From Cheilinus undulatus (lineage: Eukaryota; Chordata; Actinopteri; Labriformes; Labridae), in assembly GCF_018320785.1 (NCBI RefSeq), contig NC_054865.1:41295398-41359397 (forward strand): DNA of 64,000 bases, given 5' to 3'. Under the pieces are notes generated by a model, which saw only the letters and a program-made list of their open reading frames with translations, had not been told where the DNA came from and did no database searches. Positions 10,484 to 21,557 of this stretch are shown piece after piece. The translations under genes were made by a program, and so were the position numbers. Each line of letters begins with the position of its first letter. Within the stretch, counting starts at the first letter, position 1.

Positions 10484-13400
10484 GATCTTTAAATGCTTTA
10501 AATTTGAAAAAGTTTTCAAGATGTTGAAATGATGTGTTAGATAAATACACGTCACTCAGAGTATTCCAACCTTTATTTCAAAGTTTTTGCATCATAAGGC
10601 AAAGGATGATATTAAGTACTGAATAGTTGCAACTATATTTATTGATGCAAGTTTGAGAGTGTGTTAAAGAGCTTTTTTTGTACTTTAACATGTCAAACAA
10701 GTTGATTCTTCTATACATTCATATTGCTACTAGGTGACTGTCATTTGTACAGTATTTTCTGAATTTGGTGTTGCAATCTCTGCTATGGCCATAACTCTAA
10801 GTGGTCTGAGTTTATTTTAACCTGTAAAATAGCCACTTTCATACTTTCTTGACATTTTGAGGAGCAAAACCCACGTTGGCATGAAAAAGTTGGATTTACA
10901 GAATTTCAATTAAGCTACCAGAAAAACAGCTGTTTCAGTGTTTCACTGGAAGACAACAAAATGTAGATTGACAGCATAAGGCAGGAGCGACAATATAAAC
11001 AGGAACACGCCTCAGTAAACAGAGGCAGCTGTGGTTTCTCTACAGCCCGCCAAAAACAAGATCATTGGACACAATGAGGAGTTATCAGTTAAAGTAGATG
11101 ACTATAGATTCCAAATATGCTGCTTCTGTTGCGACATGCTGCAGGCATGCTAATGAAATGAATACATAAATCATCTCGTTGTGTATTAAGGGCAGTAGGA
11201 AACACCTTTATGATAAGAAAACAAGTCAAAGTCAACACAGCATAATTCCACAATTTGTCCTGTCCTGCATGTGCTCTATCATGTCCAGGCTTGCATGTAT
11301 GTATCTGCAGAACTGAAACTAGTTTTGCGAATAAAAATATGAATGTATGCATCCTATGCTTTGAGAGGACTGAAGCAACAATATGCTGAACAGGAAGCAA
11401 ATGTGTTGCAAGAGCATTATATAATAATGATTGTACAATAAGGTAGCTTTCTTATGGTTTGCTGTTAATAAAAGTTAAAGACAGTTTGTTCTTGTTGACC
11501 ACATGGATGTTACTGTAAATTATGTTTGCACTTTACATGTATATTTTTCCAGCATTAAAACGTGAATAAAAGTAAGTCAATTTTAAAGTGCGTCTTCTTA
11601 TTTACCACTTACTAAACATAAATAGCATATAATTGTTTACAAACAGGAATTGAGGTTCACTTGGGACAATTTCTGTTCAAAACAACAAGTCTTTGTCTGC
11701 AGGTACATTATATCTTTAATAGTGTTTGTGTATTCATGGGGAGTACCAAGATGCAAGATTTGGGGTAAAAACAAGCGCCAAAGTTTTCAGTGTCACAAAG
11801 CTGGCTCTCTTAACCTGGCTACGTTCCCATGCCAGCTGTACCTAATCTCAAAACATGGTTGGTAACAGTTTATGGTAAGAGTTCAGTCTTAAAGAGGACT
11901 ATAAAGTTTATGTCTGATTCTCATGTTTAATTTACGATGGTCCATCCCCACAATAAAAGAATGATGAGTACCTAGCATCTTAAGATTCTTACATGTTACT
12001 GTATGTCTGGTCCTAATACTTTGAAAAATATTGACATCAAATTGATTTGATGTTTTGGCATCATAGTGAGACGTTTTTACATTAGAATAAAGAGGCATTG
12101 ACAGGTGGTTTGCAATCACGTGATCCTGAATGTCCGTTTTGGGTCAGGGAGTGTGGGACAGCCAATTAGGACCGAACGGGAATGGAGGAAAGTAAGTTCT
12201 TTACCGTTTTAAATGGATCTTTACACTGCAATTATCATCAGAAAAATTCTACATACTTGAATATGATCCTTACACTTTACAGAAAAAGTGTTTTTGTTTT
12301 TTTAACCACAGTTTAACAGATTTACAGAGTGTGGATGTAATCAATGTCACAAATACCCAGTTCTGCAGAACCTAGCATCTAGCATCGTCTAGTCAGATAA
12401 AGGGAGTACTGGGCTAAGAGGCTTGATGAGCCTCTTTATCATTAAAACGAAAAACCTTGTTATCCCCCATGGAGAAACGGAGGACCGGGAAAAAGAGACA
12501 AAGGAGCAGGCACACCTATGGATTAGGGCCTGAAAGAGTAAAAGGTAATGAGCTGTCCGGTAAATAAGTAAAAAACATCAGAAATAATAAACCGGTTAGC
12601 AGATTACAGATCAAGACATTAAGCAGTATCCTGGCTGGACTTCTCGATGCGGACGCTGGAGTGTGAGTTGGGAACAGGACAAAGAAGGCTTTGCCTGTTG
12701 GATTATGTTGCTTGGATCTGGGTGAGATCGTCTATTTTTGTAACTTTTTTTTTTTGTCCGGTATACCAGTTACATATAGCAATCGATCGCATATTTTCAT
12801 TTTTTGCCCTTTTTCCAGAGGAGATACCATGGTTTTCCTTTGTTCCCTGTGGATTATATGGATTGCATTTGTGTGCGTCTCGGACTTTAAAAAGACTTGA
12901 AAGACACTTAAAAGTGCTCGGATAAAGACTAGTTTGCGGTTTTCATTAGATTAGGACTTGTAGTTTATTTTGAGTTTATAAAGACTGATATTAAATCTTG
13001 GGTTTTGTTGAATTAACTTTTTGCATGACGTGCGCATTCATTCTGGTGGAGGGGTTAAATAAATGGAAAGAGCTTTAAATTCATGATGCTCTCTGGAGAG
13101 CTTTATTGATTATATTTGTTGAGTTGTTGTTTATTTCATTGTCAAATATTCTTTACATATAAAGGTTTTCTATTTTCCTTAAAAATTCCCCCTTGTGTGT
13201 TTAAAGCTAACTTGAGAAAGGTTAAGTGTTACAGTGTCTTCTGTGCAGCAGCAGTGGTGTTTATGACACAATTTTTGTGTATTCATCATTGCTTATCATT
13301 ATTTCAATCAGACAGAATCAGACAGCCAATGGTAGTTCCTTTTTATCTAGAAGTGTCAAATTATGCAGAGTTCCCTTTTTTTAAACTCAAAGCATGAACC

Positions 13401-14724
13401 AGAAAACCTTTGCAATTCCAGATATCTCTAACTAGAGCTTTAAACTTTGCTTATACAGTTTACTCAAAGAGTCTTGATATGTTGATCTTGCACACCTTTT
13501 CCTCTGGTGACAGAAAAAAGAAAATCTCAACTGTCTTCTTAATATATGAAAAACGGACACACCAATAGCTTAATGAGCACATATAGTTTGATTTTTAGAT
13601 GGGATTTACTGCTGCAAAATAAATAGTGCAGATAACTGGAGAGGGGTCAAACTGGGGTCAAATGCAAGACAAAAAAAAAAACCCACAATATCTGTTGATT
13701 CTGCATGCATTGCACTAGTTCTTAATGTCATATCCTCCTTCTCTTTTCCTGTTTCCTATTTAACACTTAACTCTTGGTTCAGTGAGGGCAAATATACCCC
13801 CCAAAATCCTAACAAAACCAGAGAATTACCAAAACAGAAGAAAGTAACATAATGCTTTTTAACTGAATAAACATATTGGGTTAGGCTTTTTAATTATGAG
13901 TTCTGAAACTTCTATCACTGCTTGCTTCTCCTTGAGCAGTGCTTCTACAGTAGGAAATATTCGTTTGCCACAAATTGTGGCAGCACTTTTCTCAAAACCA
14001 CAGCTGCAGGTGTACCAGGAAATACAAAAGTGGAACTGGGTAATATTAAGCAATATTTTCCCATACACCAAAGCCTCAAACTGTGTGTTCACATCTCTTA
14101 CATTTGGAGGTTGTTTTCCTAATTGAGGTCTTATTGAGAAAAGATTTGGTAATGTTCCTCTCTGAACAGTCTTCACACTTTTTTTCAGTTGGCATGTTTG
14201 TGTCTTTAGCAGCAGCAACTGGGGATCCTGGATGGGGGCTCGTTTCTGCAGGAGTTACTGTGTGGTGGTGGTCTCAGGCTCATTGTCTTATATCGTTTTC
14301 CTGTCCTGAGCCTGAGGAAAAACAGAAATATTAAGCAGTGCTTTGTTTTTTTGTGTTCTTTTAGTCAACTTGATGTTATAAAAGTGTATTTTTTTCAAAT
14401 GTTCACTGAGGGAAATCTATAAGTTTAATTCTGCAGCAAACCTCCAGCACAGCCCCCTAGATGTTATTTTCAGCTTGTGCCTTATGTAAGACAGATTTCA
14501 ATATATTTTTCTCAATTTTACAAAGAAGTTACACAACAGAGAATATTTTTTTTACTTTCCTGTTTCATCTTAGAGGAAGTGTCAACTCAGGCTTTTTTGA
14601 CCACATCTTATTCAGAAAAAAGCGAGGAGTGATGAAAACTATTGTGCAAAAAGGACAAGTTGAGCCAAGACATTATTGAGAAAGTGTGTTTTTTGGATCC
14701 CTCTCGCTCACCTGTCTTTTCATG
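10334..14724. other. receptor 3' flank and intergenic stretch
   Basis: AATAAA signals at 11467-11472 and 11565-11570 may end the receptor transcript, giving a 3' untranslated region of about 1.2 kb. From about 12100 to 13100 is AT-rich sequence with no motif I recognise. 13859-14330 has a long minus-strand open stretch without a known domain. Nothing else supports a gene before the last cenpq exon. Confidence 0.5.
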
Positions 14725-17700
14725 TCAGTGTGCAGGAAGAGGAAGATTGAGAACTGTTTGTTCAGTAATCTGTAAAATCTGTGCAAAAAAAAAAAAAAAA
14801 ATTTTCAACATGAATACTATTATCTCTTCATCAAATGAGGTTCAGTGTATGAAACACCTTGATTTATGAGTCTTTGCTTTGATCATGCGAGGTATATTAT
14901 TCTCAGCAAAGATATTTCCTGTACCTTCTGATAACACTAACTTCCTCAAAACTCACCAGCTGTGTCAAACAGTGTCATGTTTCCACCATGTTTTATCATA
15001 GTGATCAACTTACTCAAAAAGAAGCGTGCAGGTCAAAGTCTGTCATATTTGCATTAGGAAACACAGTCAACCACTTCTGTTTCTGGGTCACCTCAATTAT
15101 TTTCCAACTGTGACAAAACCACCCATTTATTTTGTAAAAACAAAACAGCACTGTTGTTAGAGTTAAGTAACATTTAGAGAAGAGAAAGCCTAATGCCTAC
15201 CATAATTTTTTGGCAACAATCATACTATGGTAATGAAATTCAACAGACTGAGCTATTTTATGAGAATTTCTCTCAGTAACAGATTTTTTAAAGAGTCAAA
15301 CTTCATAGAGGAGTATTAGAGACTATTTGATGATCTGCTGGTTACTGTAGATCAGCCAATAGTTGAATGTAACTGTTCTTATCCATCAAAGAAGCAGCAT
15401 GCATACAACTGGGACATACTTTGTCAATAACTTCTGCTTGGTCTTTGATTATCTTTCTTATACATCTGTTGAAGGCTGAAGCACAAAAAAATGTCAGATT
15501 TGTATGTTATGACAGGTTAAGATTGCCCTGGAGATTTAAATAATATGTTTTCAATTCTTATTTCTTTCCTTTATCTGTCACTATCATTTGAAAATTGTGG
15601 GATGGATATACTTAAAATGCCAAAATTACAAAAATAAGTATTTTTAAATGTATTGCTACTGTGCAGATTGCAAGCCAAAATGCCTTTAGTAAGCAGTCCT
15701 CAGTGCTACAAAATTCAACCTATACAACATACATTTACGTACACATAAAATTTACATTTTATCATGTGAATAAAACCCCAAATATCTTTAGGTCAGGCCA
15801 AATTTTGTTTTGTTCATGGCATGTTAGATGGGAAAAATGTCAGCACCTCCTTAGCTTTCTCCTCCTCATCCTCCACCTGGTCTCTCAGCATGCTGCATGT
15901 GTGCTGTAAAGACACAGTCTGCTCCTCTATGCTCTCCAGAGCGCTGACCACAGCTTTCAAATTCTCCTACAACAACAGAAAAAATACATTACGTTGGACT
16001 GTAGTATAACAACATGCACTGAATAAGAACTAAGTAACAGATTACTGACTTAGATGACAGCTGCAATGATTATTTCTATAAGGCTGCGACCAAGGGCCGT
16101 CTTTCTTACTGATTTATATGTTAATTTATTTTACAATATCTTATCTTTTAATTATGGATGCATGATACAATTTTTGCCAATATCAGATATGCCAATATTC
16201 AAAAAATAATTTTAGCTAATACTGATATCGATATTAAAGAGTAGCTAGACTTAAAACTTAAGTCCTTAAAACCCACAATTTTAAAGTTTGAGGATGAATA
16301 AATTCTCAAATTTCAGTCCTTTAAACCCACTTTAAAGTGTAAGGAATATAAATGTACGAAGAAAAAGATTTCAGTTGACGTAGGTCTGTTGATCCAGCCT
16401 AAAACTCTGCAAACTTATACAGCCATTATTAACAGCTTATATAGGCACATTCTAAAGCCGAAAATATCGTTTGTATATAGTGGCAGAAATTTTCATACCT
16501 GCCTATACCAATTTTTCACTTTTTAAAGTAATATCTGCTGATGCCAATGTTGTACCCATAAAGCGTGCATACCTACTTTTAATGTCAAACATGATTAAAA
16601 CATTCAGTCCAGGGAACAAAGATGTTGCAAATTAGTTTCTCATCAGAATATAATGATATGAATCAGTCAGTTGTTTTTGGGCTAGCCACATTGCAAAACC
16701 AGTTGAAACTTCATGGTTTCAAACCTCTAGGCTGCTCAGAGTCTGCCTGCCCACTGCAGACTTCTTTGACTCCTCCTGGTGTCGCTGAGTTGAGTGTTCA
16801 AACCATTTTTGTTTGTCCGCTGGAACTTTAAGCTGTGCACAATGTCCAAGAAACCTAAAATAGGTTAGGAGAAAATGTCAGCAGATAAAAGACCAGAGGA
16901 TGTAAATCATTATGATATTTGTCTCAAATTTTTGTGTCTTTTGATTATTTTAAGCCTATGTTGGGCCAATATGTTTCACATCTTTTAGAACTCAGACTAT
17001 GATGTTTGGAATAATTGTTCTGACTGTATAGGTAGTTGGAAAATGTGCTTTTTGTTATTAGTTATATTCTATGTGTTCATTTATGTTAGAAATAATAAAG
17101 TTGTCCATTAAAATGCTGGATGGATACCTATTAGAGTATCTTAGTCTACTTTTTTCCACAGTATTTTCCTTGATGTTTATAAACAGATACAGAAAAAAAA
17201 AACTGTTAACCAAAAGAAAAAGGTACCTTTACCTCCCACCACCCCCTTTAAAAAAAAAAAAACAGGAACCCAGCACATCCCAGAAAATATCAACCAAATC
17301 TAATGACCACATGCACAGCACATTTTCCTTGTCAAAAAAAAAAAAAAAACATAATAAAATAACAACATATGCATTTGTACATGCATACATATACACATAT
17401 TCATACATTCATTATACGAATCATTAAAGACAAAAATTACAGCAAATGGTTTACAACCACTACATACTATTTTCCTCAATTAAGAAATCTCAGCAAAGGG
17501 TCCCAGATCTTCTCAAACTCAACTCCTCTGTCCAAATCTTAGTCTAATTTTTGAAAGGCACGGTGTAAACATTCAAGAATATACAAGCTTAAAAGAAATG
17601 CTATAATATACTGTATGACTACTCGAGTACTGTGCAGTAATTCAAAAAAACATCATTATTAGTGTGCTTTTATTTACTAAATTTGCTTCTTTACATTGTG

Positions 17701-18664
17701 TATTAAGTCATTAGCATACTTTGGTCAACTGATGTGCTTTATAAATAAAGTTTGAATTAATTTGACAAATTGCATACTGCCATGTCAGTGGATATATAAG
17801 TATTAGTAAGCTGGCTTCTGCCATTTGTTTACATCTTGTAATGTGTCAGTGCTTACCTTTGTTTCATTGTGTTTAAATGTTCTTGGCTATCTGTCTTGTC
17901 TGTCCGCTTCAAGGCAAGAGTTGCTCTGGAAAAAAATTAAAAGTTTCTCAACTAAGTTGCAGTAACTCCATATCATATGAAGTATCTCTATTTATCAATG
18001 GGAATATATTTTAATACAAAGTTTCTCTTTGTGTGCCTTAAATAGAGGCTACGCTTACTCCTTAAAAAAGTAAGGAGCAGATGAGGTACGAAGAGTGTTT
18101 AATTTTCGTTTTGGTAAATCTTACAGTATTGACAGGTCCATTATCTTCTCCAGGGCAGAGATGGAGGAGCCTGTCATCTGCTTCCAGTTTTCCTGAGCTT
18201 TGGATTTGTTTTTAGGGGCTGAGGATGGGCCTTCCGCTAAAGTTGTTTAAAACAAGAAAAGGAGGGAAGTTGGTGATGTTAATAACTTTTGAGATTATGC
18301 TGCATCGTTATCCCTAAATGATGTAATATTTAACACAAACATCTGAGAAGGGAAGGTGTTATGCTACCAATCGTACCCTTCCTCTTCTGTGCCTGCACCG
18401 GTTTAGCGATTTTTTCATTGTTTTTGTCACTGGGCTCAGGGTCCTGTAAGCGTTCAGAGAAACTTAAGCAAGGGAAATACCTTAATCATACACGTTCATA
18501 TACAGTATATCAGGGTAAAATACACTATCAGTGAATGCCAGTATCTAAGAACCTACTCTTACCTGTTGTTCGGTTGTTTGCTTCGTCACCTGTTTAACCT
18601 TTCTCTTGTTTTTCTGTTTGGGTGTTTTTGATGCAGCTCGATCTGAACCTCTTGCAGGCTTCAT
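14725..18664 (-). CDS. cenpq: centromere protein Q (CENP-Q)
   Basis: Subunit of the CENP-O/P/Q/U/R part of the inner kinetochore. Seven coding exons, in gene order: 18563-18664, 18377-18443, 18125-18236, 17857-17925, 16725-16854, 15847-15966 and 14725-14778. All junctions keep phase and give 217 residues. The N-terminus is lysine-rich and basic (residues 1-60). The coiled-coil core follows, with [29 protein letters not shown] and [12 protein letters not shown], each matching human CENP-Q in order. The last exon reads [15 protein letters not shown], the counterpart of human QINSSGVLSLPELSQ, and then stops. Human CENP-Q is 268 residues, so about 50 C-terminal residues are missing. The exon 6 donor (GAG|GTGCTG) is weak, but both frame and similarity require it. 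Confidence 0.85.
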
Positions 18665-18887
18665 AGCTACAAACCTAGCTACTAACAGTTATCTTAATAC
18701 CAACACTTTAAAAGAAGCAGAAAAGCGGTAAACACGGGCTGTCTGTATTGAGACTTAAGGCAAGTAATAAAACGGGAAGACTTAATTGTCACTCTGCTAT
18801 GTGTTGATTAAGTAAGTAAAAAAGAGAAATTGTCAGTTGAGAAGCTCTGTACCGCGCGGCTGATTTCGAACACTACCCTAATCACAA

Positions 18888-18897
18888 CGCGCATGCG
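18888..18897. promoter_or_regulatory. NRF1-like site upstream of cenpq
   Basis: CGCGCATGCG matches the core of the NRF1 palindrome and lies about 225 bases before the cenpq start codon, in a locally GC-rich patch (accgcgcggc nearby) within AT-rich surroundings. That fits a housekeeping promoter without a TATA box. Binding is inferred. Confidence 0.5.
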
Positions 18898-19439
18898 TTG
18901 AGTAATATGTTTTCACCCGGTGATTCGCTTGCCAGGCAGTGTCTCTCTGAGGACAAAAAAAAAAAAAAAAAAAACGACGAAAACAAGCACTCGTTACCCC
19001 GTATTTAACGCCAAAAGCAATATTACGCCATGAATAATATTCTGGTAAATACCAAAGATTTGTTCATGAAAAAACAGTTCCAGGCTTAAAGAATCATAAA
19101 GAGGGGCATGTCACCTGTGAGATCAAACCCAGGGCCAGAAAACAGTTTTTATAACTTTGATTTTTATCTCCCAGTACCCACGCATCATGGTTACGTGGTT
19201 AAATGTGGTACTGGCGTTGTAACACTTTTGCCATTATTACTTCGAAGATATGTTTATGCAAACTAGTTGTCAAAAAGAGTAGTGATGGTTGAAACAGAGT
19301 GAGAGTATTCACTAAATCGTCCAATAAAAATGACCTTGAACAATACAAAAGTAGTTCTGCATACATACAGCACACCTCACCTAGATATGTTTACATTTTT
19401 GCCTCATTTTTTAATCTCTTACCTTCTGGAACATTTTAC

Positions 19440-20960
19440 CTAGATTTCTTAATGTTCTAAACATGTTATTATTTCCCATTTGCTAAGTTTACTACTAGCT
19501 TTGTAAATAAACGTGTGTATGCAGGTCGCGTCTCTCTGAGAGCGACGATCACACAACCTTACTGTAAAGGATGCAGTGCTGAGTGTTACAGGCATCTCCT
19601 GTGTTAAACCTAAGTGCCGAGTGGAAAACTGCATCCAGGGGTTTTAGAGTTGCAGCCGAGGTATGCCTATACAAAATATCCCCATGATCCAACACTGATA
19701 AAAAAAAAATGTTGCCTCAACCAGAGTTTTTCAACAATGCAGAGAATGCAAAGATTTGTTTCTATAGAAAAAAGCCATTTTTTTAACTAAGTTTACATGA
19801 CAAATTAGAAACGTGATTTTTAAAAGTAATCTTCTCACCACTTCAAATGCCAGGATATTTATATTCTGACACTCTTTCAATATTGGTGCCACCATAAGTG
19901 GTAATAATGACACTGTCAAAATCAATGTTTTTAGCTCTAGAAAAGAGCACAAATTTGTTTTTCTCTGCATTCAGAACTAACCTGTGATTGGTCAGAGCAA
20001 CCTTCAAATCATTAAAGCAGCTCTGAAGTGAACACACAGCAGACTGAACATTACCCACAGTGCAATACAAAATTGTGTCATCTGCATAAAGATGAATTTT
20101 ACAATTTGAAACTGCTGACACAATATCATTTATATAAATGATAAAAAGCACTGGACCAAGGACAGAACCTTGTGGAACACCATTTGTAAGAGTAATAAAT
20201 TCTGATTTTGCATTTCCAAGTGCTACACACTGTTGTCTGCCCATGAGATAGCTCTTGAACCAACAGTAAGCATTCTTATCAAAGCCAATAGTTTACTTAA
20301 AAGCGCTGTATGATTAACAGTGTCAAAGGCTTTGGAAAGGTCAATAAATAGAGCTGCACAATGTTTCCTGTTATCCAAGGCTTAAATAATGTCATTTAAA
20401 ACAAGAGTGGCAGCAGTGACAGTGCTGTTTTTTTTTCTAAAACCAGACTGGTGTGAACTTAAAACAGAATATTATAAAAGAAATTATTTGAGCTGCTCAC
20501 TTACTAAAGATTTAAATATTTTAGCAAGGCATGACAGTATAGAAATAGGCCTATAGTTGTTCATGACTGACATTTCACCACCTTTGTGTAGGGGAGTGAC
20601 ATACACTGTCTTCCAAGCCAAGGGAACAGTACAAGATAAAATTAACAGATCAAAAATATATGCAATGTAGTTCACCAAAATGGGGGCTGCAAGCTTTAAA
20701 AGGCAGGGATCAAGTTTATCCTCCCCAGTGAAATATTTGGAGTCCAAAGCTAATAAAGCATTGAGGACTAAATCAGAGGCAATGGGTTGCAGAGTAAATT
20801 TTGATCTTGGCATGGCCTGGGAGGAATGATCAATAATAGGGAGAGAGGCTCCTGTGTAGGTTTGTTCAAATAGATTGCCAGTCACATTAAAATGATCATT
20901 GAAGGCCACACAGATGTCTTTGTGGTGTGTTATTATGGTGCCATCAGCTGAGGTGAGATG
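19440..20960 (-). mobile_element. non-LTR retrotransposon fragment (jockey/CR1/L2-like RT)
   Basis: Minus-strand frames read, in order, PLHKGG followed by NNYRPISILSCLAKIFKSLV (20484-20909), then LTNGVPQGSVLGPVLFIIYI and LYADDTILYC (19843-20244), then a C-terminal part with CILYSKVV-like and SERRDLHTH-like blocks down to about 19450. These are the reverse transcriptase fingers, the QGSVLGP and YADD blocks, and the downstream region. Frame changes and a gap near 20245-20483 show it is dead. It differs from the L2 copy at 3690-4920, being closer to the group annotated in fish as jockey-type. Exact family unknown. Confidence 0.8.
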
Positions 20961-21557
20961 AGTTAAGGAGGGGAGGACTTCCGATTAAGGGAATTTTGAA
21001 ATCTGCTCCAAAGCCATCTCATAATTGCAAAGATGGAATCCATCACAGTACCCCACTTGAATGACTTATTTGGTATCACAAATGTTTGCAGATGGAGACT
21101 GCATGGCTAGGTGATTGATATCATACACCTGTGGCAACAGATCAGATTGAAACACCTGAATTCAGTATTTAACAGGTGTGGCCAAATACTTTCATCCATA
21201 TAGTTTATTTCTTTATTTATTTAATTTGTTTAATGTTTTTGAACAGCCTTTATGTCCATACTAAGTGAAAGTGTAAAGATCAGTTTAGTTACTATTTTCA
21301 CCTACTTTAAGCCTAACATGAACAAAAACATAAAATTGTATAGTCGAGCATTTTTGAGGCATTGAGTGAAACATGAAAACATACACTTTATTTGTTTTCA
21401 AGACAAAAAACAAAAAACTCCAAATGAACTTATATGTTTGGTGTAAAAAATGAAGAACGGTTTCCAAATATGACTGAATCCATTTCCATTCAGTTAATGG
21501 TGCAAGTTGAATGAGTCACAATATGATGACACTACTGATTTCAGTGCCTCAAGTCTT

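Larger units (their letters stand above)
18665..21557. other. cenpq promoter and intergenic stretch with LINE
   Basis: Contains the cenpq promoter region, a 20-base A run (18955-18974), unassigned AT-rich sequence to 19440 and then a LINE fragment. 20960-21557 shows no gene. TTTATT clusters near 21205-21230 may serve as minus-strand poly(A) signals for mrpl16. Confidence 0.5.

Noticed and set aside
12647-12925. Two overlapping plus-strand frames ending in FVCVSDFKKT
   Set aside because: Hydrophobic but without a family. Looks like part of an undetermined repeat, and the downstream sequence gives no extension.
14990-15740. Chain of exon-like minus-strand pieces (frames with [16 protein letters not shown] and [18 protein letters not shown])
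   Set aside because: Splice signals look fair, but the first junction breaks phase, the last piece stops before its donor, and the stretch lies inside cenpq intron 6. No family is recognised. Open frames of this length are expected by chance.
15814-15966. cenpq ending in exon 6 by reading through to [10 protein letters not shown]
   Set aside because: The true next exon (14725-14778) continues the human-like sequence [13 protein letters not shown] in the right phase, so the donor GAG|GTGCTG is used instead.
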